A DNA stretch of 64,000 nucleotides, taken from Actinomycetota bacterium (GTDB taxonomy: Bacteria; Actinomycetota; Actinomycetes; Mycobacteriales; JACQDL01). The translations under genes were made by a program, and so were the position numbers. This document shows positions 42,164 through 50,798 of this stretch, in pieces. Where the stretch lies: NCBI GenBank assembly GCA_016201065.1, contig JACQDL010000057.1, positions 1 through 64,000 of the forward strand, in the 5' to 3' direction. Each line of letters starts with the position of its first letter. Within the stretch, counting starts at the first letter, position 1. A model generated the notes under the pieces. That model did no database searches. It was not told the DNA's origin and worked only from the letters and a program-made list of their open reading frames with translations.

Positions 42164-43249
42164 ATGCCATCCGACACCGTTGCTGTCATCGGCGGCGGAC
42201 CCGCGGGTCTGCGTGCCGCCCAGACCATCGCTGAGCTCGGTCACCGGGTCGTGCTGATCGAACAGCACCACGAGCTGGGCGGTCGGCCGATTCAGGAGAA
42301 CTACGCCGGGATCACACCGCACGGAGAGCCCGCCGAGCCGCTGCTGCGCCGGATGGCCGAGCTGGTCACCACCAACCCGCTCGCCGAGGTCCGGCTGTCC
42401 ACCGAGGTGATCGGCGTCCGCGGCGAGCCCGGGGACTTCACGCTGACCCTGGAGTCGGTGGCCGGCACCGAGACGCTCGATGTCGGCGCCGCGGTGCTGG
42501 CAACCGGTTTCCAGCACTTCGACCCGGGCCGGGAGACCCAGATGTACGGCTACTACGAGTTCCCCGACGTCATCGCGCTGCAGGACCTGGAGGGGATGCT
42601 CAAGGAACACAAGGTGGTGCGCCCCTCCAACGGCGAGACCCCGAAGAAGCTGTGTTTCGTCCAGTGCGTTGGCAGCCGTGACCGGCACATCGGCAACGAG
42701 TACTGCTCGAAGGTCTGCTGCGGTGTCGCCTCCAAGGAGGCGATCGAGGTCCGTCAGCTGCTGCCGGACTGCCAGGTCTACATCTTCTACATCGACATGC
42801 GGATGTACGGCTACTGGGAGAGCCAGATCTACTGGCCGGCCCAGGAGAAGCACCACGTGCAGTACGTCAAGGGGATCATCACCGAGGTGCTGCCCAAGGG
42901 CGACAAGCTGATCGTCCGCGGCGAGGACACCACCATGGGGCGGCCGATGGAGCTGGCGATGGACATGGTCGTGCTGTCGGTCGGGATGGAGCCGTCGGCC
43001 GGCACCCGCAAGATGTCCCGGCTGTTCGGGGTCGCCCAGAACAAGTACGGCTTCGTGCGTGCCGCCAGCAGCCCGCTGGACCCGGTCTCCACCAGCCGGG
43101 ACGGCATCTACGCCTGCGGCGCGGCGCTCGGCCCGGCCGACCTGGAGGACGCCGTCTCCTCCGGCTCGAACGCCGCGACCAAGGCGATCTCGTTCATCCG
43201 CACCCGCAACGCCGTGGCCGAGGGCCGCGACGCAGTGGTCACGGGCTGA
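42164..43249 (+). CDS. shdrA: sHdrA-like flavoprotein
   Basis: A 361-residue FAD protein. The dinucleotide fold starts at [20 protein letters not shown], and ATG 42164 has a GAGG site. An atypical iron-sulfur insert has Cys in KKLCFVQCVGSRDRHIG and EYCSKVCCGVASKEAIEV. The C-terminal FAD part is MVVLSVGMEPSAGTRKMSRL and DGIYACGAALGPADLEDAVS. Its length is that of the compact sHdrA and not the much longer methanogen HdrA. It would accept electrons from the Hdr subunits and hand them on. Confidence 0.9.
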   Translation: MPSDTVAVIGGGPAGLRAAQTIAELGHRVVLIEQHHELGGRPIQENYAGITPHGEPAEPLLRRMAELVTTNPLAEVRLSTEVIGVRGEPGDFTLTLESVAGTETLDVGAAVLATGFQHFDPGRETQMYGYYEFPDVIALQDLEGMLKEHKVVRPSNGETPKKLCFVQCVGSRDRHIGNEYCSKVCCGVASKEAIEVRQLLPDCQVYIFYIDMRMYGYWESQIYWPAQEKHHVQYVKGIITEVLPKGDKLIVRGEDTTMGRPMELAMDMVVLSVGMEPSAGTRKMSRLFGVAQNKYGFVRAASSPLDPVSTSRDGIYACGAALGPADLEDAVSSGSNAATKAISFIRTRNAVAEGRDAVVTG

Positions 43250-43262
43250 GCGGGGCCGCCTG

Positions 43263-43994
43263 ATGTCCCCCGGCCCCGTCGTCGACACCGTCACCGCGGA
43301 GGAGTTCCTCCGGGAGGTGACGACCCAGGTCGCCCCGGACGAGCTGCGTGCGGTCGCGGTCGACCTGACGCGCAAGTCCGCCGCGATGCGGGAGCTGGTC
43401 GGTGACGATCCGGCCGCGATGGACCGGGACGCCCTGCGCGGCCTGCTGCGCCGCTGCTTCTCCACCCGGCGGCACGCCGACAGCATCCTTGGCGCAATCG
43501 GCGTGCCGACCCTCGCCGCCGCCGTGGCCGACCTGCTCGACGGGCCGGCCGGGCTGGCGACCCGGTTCGATGCCTTCTCGTCCGTCGTCGCCCCGGCCCC
43601 GGCCGGCGGGTTCGACCTGCCCGGCGAGCTGCTGCACTTCCTGCAGCCCGACCGGTACTGGTTGTGGACCCGCTGGGTCTGGGACCCGGACAACGAGACC
43701 GGCGCGCTGCGGCTGGTCACGATGGACGAGGTCGACCTGTACGGCAGCGACCGGGGCGAGACCTATCTCCAGGTCGGTCAGGCCATGGCCTTCGTCGAAC
43801 AGACCGGGAAGGCCGCCGGATTCACCGGGATGGGGGCCGGCCTGTTCGGCGCCGATGTCTTTCTCGCCTCCGTATACGCGATCTACCTACATACCGTGCT
43901 GGGAATGCGCATGACACAGGAGTTCACTCGGCTCGCCCCCCCGGTGGGCGAGCTTGTCCGTCGGTTGCTCGGCGTCTACCACAGGGAGGACTGA
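43263..43994 (+). CDS. sHdr-associated 'Hyp' protein
   Basis: A 243-residue soluble protein from ATG 43263. It has no metal-binding Cys. The middle contains LLHFLQPDRYWLWTRWVWDP and LVTMDEVDLYGSDRGETYLQ, and the end AGLFGADVFLASVYAIYLHT. A conserved hypothetical gene in this position, between hdrA and hdrC2, is a standard member of sHdr core clusters, and its protein is regarded as part of the complex. The Trp/Tyr-rich core suggests a binding pocket, which is inference. The role is unknown. Confidence 0.75.
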   Translation: MSPGPVVDTVTAEEFLREVTTQVAPDELRAVAVDLTRKSAAMRELVGDDPAAMDRDALRGLLRRCFSTRRHADSILGAIGVPTLAAAVADLLDGPAGLATRFDAFSSVVAPAPAGGFDLPGELLHFLQPDRYWLWTRWVWDPDNETGALRLVTMDEVDLYGSDRGETYLQVGQAMAFVEQTGKAAGFTGMGAGLFGADVFLASVYAIYLHTVLGMRMTQEFTRLAPPVGELVRRLLGVYHRED

Positions 43995-43998
43995 CCTC

Positions 43999-45297
43999 AT
44001 GCCCATCTCCGGGAAGAAGGTCGACCCGACAGTCGTGGAGAAGGACGTCGCCACCGTCCGCTCCACCATCAGTGGCCGGGAGGTTGAGCTTCCGGCCATG
44101 TGGAACCGGATGTTCGAGCCCCGGGTGCTCACCGAGACCAGCGCCGAAGGCTTCGAGAAGCTCAACGCCCTTCCGGGGGCGGAGTCGCTGGAATGGTGCT
44201 ACGGCTGCGGTAAGTGCGTGCCGGTCTGCCCCGTCGACCTCGTCGGCGAGTACGGCCCGCGCAAGCTGCACCGCAAGGTGCAGACCGGCACCGACCTGCT
44301 CGCCGACCCCGGGACGTGGCTGTGCACCACGTGTGCGAACTGCCTGCGGGTGTGCCCGAAGGAGGTCGACATGATCCAGATCATGCCGGCCGTCCGGGAG
44401 GCGGCGATCCAGGAGGGGAACGTCCCGGCCGAGCTGCAGACCGTCTTCGAGAGCACCTTCCGGTACGGCAACGCGCTGGGCGCCAACCCGCGCCGCCGCG
44501 CCGCGTGGACCCGCGACTCCGGCATCCACGTCCGCGTGCTGGCCGACGACCCGCACCCGGTCGACGTTCTCTTCTACGTCGAGGACTACTGGAGCTACCA
44601 CCCCCGCGGCCAGCAGGCCGCGAAGGCGTTCGTCCGGATCATGCACTCCCTCGGCGTCGACTTCGCGATCCTCGGCGCCGAGGAGAAGACGATCGGCGAC
44701 TCGCAACGTCTCGCCGGCGAGCGCGGTCTGTTCGACTCCCTCGTCGAGCAGGTCAGCGCGACCCTGGAGCGGTACGAGTTCAACCGGATCGTCACCCCGG
44801 ACCCGCACGCCTACAACGCCCTGATCAAGGAGTACCCCAAGCGGGGCCACACCTACGACGTGCTGCACTACACCCAGCTCCTCGCACCGCTGATCCCCAA
44901 GATGCACTGGAGCGGCACGATCGAGGCCAAGGTCACCTTCCACGACCCCTGCTACCTGGGCCGGCACAACGGGGAGTACGACGCCCCCCGGAAGCTGCTG
45001 CAGGCCATCCCCGGCCTGGAGCTGGTCGAGATGGGGCGGTGCAAGGAGACCGCGTACTGCTGCGGCGGCGGTGGCGGCGGGATGTGGCTGGACAGCTTCA
45101 CCCGCGACTACACCTCCGAGCGGCTGTCCGAGCGGCGCGTGCGCGAGGCGGTGGAGTACGGCGCGGACATCCTCGCGGTCTGCTGCCCGTATGAGGTGTC
45201 GCGGTTCGAGGACGCAGCGAAGTCGACCGGCAACGAGGACCTCCTGGTCCGCGACATTGCCGAGCTCATCGACGCGGCGATGGGCCATGGCGAGTAG
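43999..45297 (+). CDS. Fused sHdrC2-B2-like iron-sulfur/CCG protein
   Basis: A 432-residue protein that joins an HdrC part to an HdrB part. Two ferredoxin motifs lie at about residues 72-125 (CYGCGKCVPVCP and CTTCANCLRVCP). A first CCG-like repeat at about 190-280 has lost its cysteines (VEDYWSYHPRGQ, EEKTIGD, TPDPHAYN). The second repeat is intact (FHDPCYLGRHNGEYD, CKETAYCCGGGGGGMW, AVCCPYEVSRF). In many sHdr clusters C2 and B2 are separate genes. ATG 43999 follows the Hyp gene by four bases, and the end overlaps the first ligase gene by 11 bases. Confidence 0.85.
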   Translation: MPISGKKVDPTVVEKDVATVRSTISGREVELPAMWNRMFEPRVLTETSAEGFEKLNALPGAESLEWCYGCGKCVPVCPVDLVGEYGPRKLHRKVQTGTDLLADPGTWLCTTCANCLRVCPKEVDMIQIMPAVREAAIQEGNVPAELQTVFESTFRYGNALGANPRRRAAWTRDSGIHVRVLADDPHPVDVLFYVEDYWSYHPRGQQAAKAFVRIMHSLGVDFAILGAEEKTIGDSQRLAGERGLFDSLVEQVSATLERYEFNRIVTPDPHAYNALIKEYPKRGHTYDVLHYTQLLAPLIPKMHWSGTIEAKVTFHDPCYLGRHNGEYDAPRKLLQAIPGLELVEMGRCKETAYCCGGGGGGMWLDSFTRDYTSERLSERRVREAVEYGADILAVCCPYEVSRFEDAAKSTGNEDLLVRDIAELIDAAMGHGE

Positions 45298-46300
45298 CCG
45301 CCCGCGGCTACGCGTGCTCGACTTCGGCACGGTCAGCCCGCTGCGCAGCCAGACCCTCTGGCACGCCTTGGGCTACGGCGAGACCGGGTCGGCGGCGACG
45401 CTGTCGTTCGCGCGGCCACAGTCGCCCTACGTCTGCCTGGGTCTCCACCGCAACGCGGAGGAGCTCGACAGCGTGGCGGTGGACCGGTACCAGCTGCCGG
45501 TCTACCGCCGGATGGTCGGGGGCGGGCCGGTGTACCTCGACCCCGACCAGCTCTTCTTCCAGATCTCGCTGCCCGTCTCGCAGGTACCGCCACGCCGCAG
45601 CCAGGCCCTTGCCGAGCTGCTCGCGCCCGCCGTCCGGGCGCTGGTCCGGCTCGGCGTGCCGGCGGTGCTCGACGAGCACGGGGAGATCAGCGTCGACGGC
45701 CGGAAGGTGTGCGGGCACGGTGCCGGGCAGATCGAGGACACCGTGCTCGTGGTCGGCAACCTGATCACCGGCTTCGACCACGAGCGTGCGGCGGCCGTGC
45801 TGCGAGTCTCCTCGCCCGCGACCCGGGCCGAGGTGCTGCGGTTGATGCGCCGGTACGTCGCCGCGACGCCCGTCGACCCGAACGCGTGGCGCCAGGCGAT
45901 GGTCGAGGAGTACGCGGCGCAGCTCGGCGCGGACACGCTGCCCGGCCGGCTGGACACCGACGAGCAGGCGGCAGTCCACCGGCTGGACGCGCTGTTCACC
46001 TCCGCGGAGTGGCTCCAGGGCACGCCACGGCCGGCCAAGCCGGTCCGCACCATCAAGATCCGGGCCGGCGTGTGGGTCCACGAATGGGACCACCCCGACG
46101 CGTGCACGGTGCTCAGCATCGCCGACGGCAAGGTCGACAACGTCCTCGTCGAGCCGCGCGGCGACCGCACCCCCACGCCCGCGTTGACCAGCCTGGTCGG
46201 CGCCGCCGTCGACGACGCACGAACCGCACTCAGCGCCGCCGCCACCGCCCCGCTGGCGGCGGCGCTGGCGGCCACCCAGCCAGGACAGGTGAGCGCATGA
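45287..46300 (+). CDS. Lipoate-protein ligase-like enzyme 1
   Basis: A 337-residue LplA/LipB-fold protein. It starts at ATG 45287 inside the end of the HdrC2-B2 gene. Motifs: PYVCLGLHRNAEELDSVAVD, YRRMVGGGPVYLDPDQLFFQ (the RRxxGGGxV lipoyl/AMP loop) and ISVDGRKVCGHGAGQIEDTV with the conserved Lys of the ligase active site. A C-terminal domain (RTIKIRAGVWVHEWDHPDAC, SIADGKVDNVLVEPR) resembles LplB. Clusters with LbpA carry dedicated ligases (sLpl type) for octanoyl or lipoyl transfer, and this is one candidate. Confidence 0.82.
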   Translation: MASSRPRLRVLDFGTVSPLRSQTLWHALGYGETGSAATLSFARPQSPYVCLGLHRNAEELDSVAVDRYQLPVYRRMVGGGPVYLDPDQLFFQISLPVSQVPPRRSQALAELLAPAVRALVRLGVPAVLDEHGEISVDGRKVCGHGAGQIEDTVLVVGNLITGFDHERAAAVLRVSSPATRAEVLRLMRRYVAATPVDPNAWRQAMVEEYAAQLGADTLPGRLDTDEQAAVHRLDALFTSAEWLQGTPRPAKPVRTIKIRAGVWVHEWDHPDACTVLSIADGKVDNVLVEPRGDRTPTPALTSLVGAAVDDARTALSAAATAPLAAALAATQPGQVSA

Positions 46301-46776
46301 CCAGCGAGAACACCCTCCACAACGACGAGCTGCTCGTTGCCGGGTTCCCGGTCCGGTCGGACCGGTACTACGACCGGGACAACCACGTCTGGTTGCTGCC
46401 GATGCCCGACGGGCGGGTCCGGATCGGCCTTGACGCACTGAACGTCGAGACGACCGGCACCCTGGCCGGCCTCGGCTTCCTGCCGGTCGGCAGCGTGCTG
46501 CGGCGCGGCGGGACCTACGGCAGCCTGGAGGCCGCGAAGTACGTCGGTCCGCTGCTGACCCCCATCTCGGGGATCTTCGCCGCCGGCAACGAGGCGGTGC
46601 TCGCCGAGCCGGGCCTGGTCACCGCCGATCCCTACGGTGCGGGCTGGCTTGCAGAGCTCGAGCCGACCGACTTCGACGCCGAGCTGCCGCTGCTGCTGCA
46701 CACCGAGGCCGAGCTGCGCAGCTGGTTCAGCGCGACGGTCACCGACTACCGGTCCCGGGGACTGATCGCCGAATGA
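46297..46776 (+). CDS. lbpA: Lipoate-binding protein 1 (GcvH-like LbpA)
   Basis: A 159-residue GcvH-fold protein with the modified-lysine hairpin GSLEAAKYVGPLLTPISG, Lys81 being the lipoylation site. The rest of the fold is RDNHVWLLPMPDGRVRIGLD and VTADPYGAGWLAELEPTDFD. LbpA proteins are distinct from glycine-cleavage H proteins and carry sulfur intermediates for sHdr. Here the site has LEAAK where the two paralogues at 54283 and 54722 have VESGK and VESAK. It overlaps both neighbours by four bases, between a ligase and a radical SAM gene. Confidence 0.9.
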   Translation: MTSENTLHNDELLVAGFPVRSDRYYDRDNHVWLLPMPDGRVRIGLDALNVETTGTLAGLGFLPVGSVLRRGGTYGSLEAAKYVGPLLTPISGIFAAGNEAVLAEPGLVTADPYGAGWLAELEPTDFDAELPLLLHTEAELRSWFSATVTDYRSRGLIAE

Positions 46777-47768
46777 CCACGGGCACCCAGGACGGGCTCA
46801 GCACGCACACGGCCGACCCCGCCGCGACCTACTTCGGGTACGACGTCATCGACTTCTACGCCCCCGGGCTGAAGCGGTGGCAGACCAGCGAGTGGACGCC
46901 GACCAACCCCAAGCGGTTCCTGCCGGTGTCGGTGACCGGTTCCGCGTGCGCGCTCAGCTGTGACCACTGCCAGTCCAACGTGCTGCACGGGATGGCCAGC
47001 GTGGGCACCGGCGAGGACCTGTTCACTGTCGCCAGCCGGCTGCACGCGCAGGGCAGCAAGGGGCTGCTGGTCTCCGGCGGTTCGACCCGGACCGGTGGCG
47101 TGCCGCTGCTGCCGCACCTGGCGCACGTGCCGCGCATCCGGGACGAGCTGGGCATGAGCGTCGTCGTGCACTCCGGCGTCGTCTCGCCGAAGCTCGCGAT
47201 GGCACTGGCCGACGCCGGCGTCGATGGCGTCATGCTCGACATCATCGGCGCCGAGGAGACGATCCGGGACGTCTACCACCTCGACCTCACGCCGGCCGAC
47301 TTCGACACCTCGCTGGGGTTGCTCGCCGACAACGGGCTGCGGATCATCCCGCACATCGTGCTCGGGCTGCACTACGGGAAGTTCCTCGGCGAGCACAACG
47401 CGCTGGAGATGCTGCTCAGGCACCCGGTGAGCACACTGATCCTGGTCGTGCTGGTGCCGCTGGTCGGCACCCCCATGGCCCACCTGCCCCCGCCGCCGAA
47501 CGACGAGGTCATCTCCTTCTTCGGCACCGCCCGGCAGGCCGCGCCGCAGCTGCCGATCAACCTCGGCTGCGCCCGCCCGATGGGCGAGGCAAAGCTGGAG
47601 CTGGACCACGCCGCCGTCGACCTCGGCCTCAACGGCATCGCCTACCCGGCCGACGGCGTGATCGAGTACGCCGCCACGAAGGGGCGCACGCCGCGCCTGT
47701 ACGAGTACTGCTGCTCGCTGACGTGGGCGGGCGACGAGAACGCCTACGACCGGGTCGAGGTGGGCTAG
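46773..47768 (+). CDS. Radical SAM protein, LipS1-like lipoyl synthase component
   Basis: A 331-residue radical SAM enzyme. The cluster motif is SACALSCDHCQSNVLHGM (CX3CX2C), followed by a GGS-type SAM turn in GLLVSGGSTRTGGVPLLPHL. Barrel segments include VDGVMLDIIGAEETIRDVYH and GLRIIPHIVLGLHYGKFLGE. Canonical LipA has extra N-terminal CX4CX5C ligands for an auxiliary cluster, which I do not see. It resembles instead the split LipS1/LipS2 type, which inserts two sulfurs into octanoyl-LbpA. It ends one base into the next gene. Confidence 0.8.
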   Translation: MTTGTQDGLSTHTADPAATYFGYDVIDFYAPGLKRWQTSEWTPTNPKRFLPVSVTGSACALSCDHCQSNVLHGMASVGTGEDLFTVASRLHAQGSKGLLVSGGSTRTGGVPLLPHLAHVPRIRDELGMSVVVHSGVVSPKLAMALADAGVDGVMLDIIGAEETIRDVYHLDLTPADFDTSLGLLADNGLRIIPHIVLGLHYGKFLGEHNALEMLLRHPVSTLILVVLVPLVGTPMAHLPPPPNDEVISFFGTARQAAPQLPINLGCARPMGEAKLELDHAAVDLGLNGIAYPADGVIEYAATKGRTPRLYEYCCSLTWAGDENAYDRVEVG

Positions 47769-48904
47769 TGGCCGACACGGTCGCCTTCCGGCTGCTCGTC
47801 GACGACGACGTCGACGCGGCGGCCGGCCTGGCCGTGGACGAGGCGCTGATGGCCGGCTGTGCCCGCGACGCCGACCCACCCCGCCCCACCCTGCGGCTGT
47901 ACACCTACCGCAGCCACAGCGCGCTCGTCGGGCGGTACCAGAGCCTCGCCGGCGAGCTGGATCTGGACCGGTGCCGGGAGACCGGCACCGGGGTCGGTCG
48001 GCGCCCGACCGGCGGCGGTGCCATCGTCATGGGGCGCGACCAGCTCGGCGTCGCGCTCATCGTGCCGGCACCACCGCGTCCGCCCCGGCAGCTGCTGCGT
48101 GAGCTGTCCGCCGGGGTGCTCGCCGGGCTCGCCGGGCTGGGGGTCCCCGCCGAGTTCGGCGGCAAGAACGACCTGCTCGTCAACGGACGCAAGATCGCCG
48201 GGCTCGGCATGTACACCGACGGCTCGGGTGCGGTGCTCTTCCACGCCAGCGTCCTGGCGGACCTGGACATCGACTTCATGCTCCAGGTGTTGAACATCCC
48301 GGCCGCCAAGCTCGCCAGGCACGGTGCGTCCGCCGTTGCCCAGCGGGTGACCACGGTGACCCGGGAGACCGGTCAGCGGCACTCCGGGGCGGGCATCCGC
48401 TCCGCCATCGCGGACGGGTTCACCGAAACGCTCGGCGTGCGGCTGGAGCGTGGGGAGCTCACCTCGGCGGAGACCGCCGAGGCGGAACGCCTCATCCACA
48501 CCCGCTACGCCGACCCGGAGTGGCTGTACCCCAAGGCTGCGGCACCCGACGGCACCGGCACCGCCCGGTTCCGTTCTCCCGACGGACCGGTGCGGGTCTT
48601 CGTCGCCGCCCAGGGGTCGTTGATCAAGAGCGTCCTGTTCACCGGAGACTTCACCGCACCGCCCGACGCGCTCACCCGGCTGGAGTCGACCCTGCGCTGG
48701 CAGCGGCTCGACCCGGCCGCGGTGGAGCGCGCGGTACGGGAGTCGACCGGCGGCACGGGCACGGACGGTTGGCACTCCCCAGCGGAGGTGGTGACGGCGG
48801 TGCTGACCGCCGGCGCCAGAGCGCTCGAACACGCCACGGCACACCCCCATCGAGCGACGGGCTCCTGCTACTTCCCCGACACCCCATCGCGAGACGCCGA
48901 ATGA
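47768..48904 (+). CDS. Lipoate-protein ligase-like enzyme 2 with C-terminal accessory domain
   Basis: A 378-residue protein from GTG 47768. The LplA-type catalytic domain has YTYRSHSALVGRYQSLAGEL, GVGRRPTGGGAIVMGRDQLG and GGKNDLLVNGRKIAGLGMYT with the active-site Lys. From about residue 275 an LplB-like domain follows (FRSPDGPVRVFVAAQGSLIK, FTGDFTAPPDALTRLESTLR). This matches the fused sLpl(AB) arrangement. It sits between the two radical SAM genes with one-base and four-base overlaps, so the four assembly genes form a tight unit. Confidence 0.85.
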   Translation: MADTVAFRLLVDDDVDAAAGLAVDEALMAGCARDADPPRPTLRLYTYRSHSALVGRYQSLAGELDLDRCRETGTGVGRRPTGGGAIVMGRDQLGVALIVPAPPRPPRQLLRELSAGVLAGLAGLGVPAEFGGKNDLLVNGRKIAGLGMYTDGSGAVLFHASVLADLDIDFMLQVLNIPAAKLARHGASAVAQRVTTVTRETGQRHSGAGIRSAIADGFTETLGVRLERGELTSAETAEAERLIHTRYADPEWLYPKAAAPDGTGTARFRSPDGPVRVFVAAQGSLIKSVLFTGDFTAPPDALTRLESTLRWQRLDPAAVERAVRESTGGTGTDGWHSPAEVVTAVLTAGARALEHATAHPHRATGSCYFPDTPSRDAE

Positions 48905-50016
48905 GAGACACGATGGCCAGGACAAGCTTGCCGCTGCTGTCGGCCCGCCCGGAGGCCGACCCGGAGACGGCACAGATCAGCCCGGACTGGGTCCGGATCT
49001 CCCTCGCCAGCGCCTACGCGCTGCGGTTCCAGTCCGGACGGTTCACCCGGGACTTCGACTTCGGCGGCATCAACCTGCTGCTGAGCTACGACAACGGGTG
49101 CCTGTCCGACTGCGGCTACTGCGGCCTGGCCCGGACCCGACCGGGCGAGTACGCGGACAAGTCGTTCATCCGCGTCGACTGGCCGCTGGTGCGCACCGAC
49201 GACCTCGTGGAGCGGATGGCGAAGTACGAGTCGAAGCTGACCCGGCTGTGCATCTCGATGGTGACCCACGGCCACGCCTACGCCGACACCTGCGACATCA
49301 CGGCGCGGATCGCGGCCCGGGTCCGCACCCCGCTGTCGATCCTGGTCGCGCCTCCGACGCTCAACCGGGAGCGGCTGGAGACGTTCCGGAAGCTCGGCGT
49401 CGACATGATCGGCATCGGGCTGGACGCGGTCACCGAGGACCTGTTCCGGGCGATCCGCACCGACGTGCCGGCCGGCGGCCTGAGCTGGGAGAAGTACTGG
49501 GAGGTGGTGGACGACGCCCGCGACATCTTCGGACCGTGGAAGGTCAACTGCCACACCCTGGTCGGGCTCGGTGAACGCGACACCGACATGATCGACATCT
49601 TTGTCCGGCTGCGCGACCGGGAGATCTTCTCCTACCTGTTCTGCTTCAACCCGGAGCCGGACTCCCGGATGGCCGACCACGAGAAGTCCACGGTGCAGCG
49701 CTGGCGGCGGATCCAGCTCGCCCGGCACCTCGTCGAGACCGAGGGGTACGGCCCTCACGACTTCAGCTTCGACGAGGATGGGATGCTCCTGGACGTTCAC
49801 GGCGAAGCGCCGCAGATCGACGCCGCGGTCGAGAGCGGGATCCCGTTCCTGACCAACGGCTGCCCGGGCGAGAACGGCGAGCCCGGTTGCACACGCCCCT
49901 ACGGGTCCTACCGACCCTCCGAGGGCTTCCGTGACTACCCCTTCCCCCCCAACGCCGCCGACCTCGTCGAGATCCGGGACCAGCTCGCGCTGCCCCGGCT
50001 GTCGACCGGCCGGTAA
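48901..50016 (+). CDS. Radical SAM protein, LipS2-like lipoyl synthase component
   Basis: A 371-residue radical SAM protein with CX3CX2C in NGCLSDCGYCGLARTRPG. The barrel continues through LTRLCISMVTHGHAYADTCD, VDMIGIGLDAVTEDLFRAIR and VNCHTLVGLGERDTDMIDIF. A C-terminal Cys pair in LTNGCPGENGEPGCTRPYGS could ligate an auxiliary cluster. BioB-like features are expected of LipS2. ATG 48901 overlaps the ligase stop. With the LipS1-like protein it would replace LipA for the LbpA carriers. Confidence 0.8.
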   Translation: MRDTMARTSLPLLSARPEADPETAQISPDWVRISLASAYALRFQSGRFTRDFDFGGINLLLSYDNGCLSDCGYCGLARTRPGEYADKSFIRVDWPLVRTDDLVERMAKYESKLTRLCISMVTHGHAYADTCDITARIAARVRTPLSILVAPPTLNRERLETFRKLGVDMIGIGLDAVTEDLFRAIRTDVPAGGLSWEKYWEVVDDARDIFGPWKVNCHTLVGLGERDTDMIDIFVRLRDREIFSYLFCFNPEPDSRMADHEKSTVQRWRRIQLARHLVETEGYGPHDFSFDEDGMLLDVHGEAPQIDAAVESGIPFLTNGCPGENGEPGCTRPYGSYRPSEGFRDYPFPPNAADLVEIRDQLALPRLSTGR

Positions 50017-50025
50017 GGAGACCCG

Positions 50026-50793
50026 ATGCGTATCGCTGTCATTCTCAAGGCGGTACCAGATCTCGTCGAGGAGATGGAGCTCACCTCCGACGGGACAGAC
50101 CTGGACCGCGAGTACCTGAAGTTCGTCACCAACGAGTGGGACGAGCAGGCGCTCGAGGAGGCGCTGCTGCTCAAGGACAGCGACGGTGCGGAGGTCGTGG
50201 CCGTCGGTATGGCCGACGATCCCGACATCGAGCAGGCGCTGTACTCGGCCGTCGCCAAGGGTGCCGACCGGGCGGTGACGATCGCCGGGGCGACCGGCGT
50301 CGACACCCGCAGCCGGGCCGCCGCCGTGGCCGCCTGGCTGAAGGACAACCCGGCCGACCTCGTGCTCAGCGGGGTCCAGGCACCCGACGACCTGGACGGC
50401 CAGCTCCCGGCGGCGCTCGGCGCCGCGCTCGGCCTGCCGCACGTGTCGGTCGTGGTCTCGGTGGCCCTGGACGGTGCAGCGGCGATCGTCCGGCAGGAGT
50501 TCAGCGGCGGCCGGGCCGCGGACCTGAACGTCACGCTCCCGGCCGTGCTCGGGATCCAGGTGGCCCGGCAGGCGCCGCGGTACGCCCCGGTCACCCGGGT
50601 CCGGCAGGTCATGCAGTCCACCACCATCGACGAGGCGTCGGTGGCGGTGGACGAGGCCGCCGCCGGGATCCGGGTACGCCGGATGTACCCGCCCGAGAAG
50701 ACAACGCATGCGGAGATGATCGACGGCAGCCCGGCCGAGGTCGCCGCGCGGATCGTCGAGCTGCTCCGCAGCCGCAGCCTGGTGAAGGGGTGA
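50026..50793 (+). CDS. etfB: Electron transfer flavoprotein beta subunit (EtfB)
   Basis: A 255-residue EtfB. Features: MRIAVILKAVPDLVEEMELT, the FVTNEWDEQALEEALLLKD loop, GVQAPDDLDGQLPAALGAAL (the AMP/FAD-binding DxxTxxV-like segment, here DDLDGQLP) and ATRVRQ-like end VTRVRQVMQSTTI. A strong AAGGAG site precedes ATG 50026. It pairs with EtfA five bases downstream. In this setting it would move electrons from the lipoyl-bound chemistry or from HdrA to the membrane protein encoded next. Confidence 0.9.
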   Translation: MRIAVILKAVPDLVEEMELTSDGTDLDREYLKFVTNEWDEQALEEALLLKDSDGAEVVAVGMADDPDIEQALYSAVAKGADRAVTIAGATGVDTRSRAAAVAAWLKDNPADLVLSGVQAPDDLDGQLPAALGAALGLPHVSVVVSVALDGAAAIVRQEFSGGRAADLNVTLPAVLGIQVARQAPRYAPVTRVRQVMQSTTIDEASVAVDEAAAGIRVRRMYPPEKTTHAEMIDGSPAEVAARIVELLRSRSLVKG

Positions 50794-50798
50794 TGGGC

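Noticed and set aside
42164-45297. Methanogen-type HdrABC or bifurcating Flx/Hdr complex
   Set aside because: HdrA is short, hydrogenase or formate-dehydrogenase partners are absent, and TusA, DsrE and LbpA genes surround the subunits. These features fit sHdr better.
46773-50016. Ordinary LipA lipoyl synthase, or biotin synthase
   Set aside because: Two radical SAM proteins occur together with CX3CX2C only. I do not see the LipA N-terminal auxiliary-cluster cysteines, and there are no other biotin genes.
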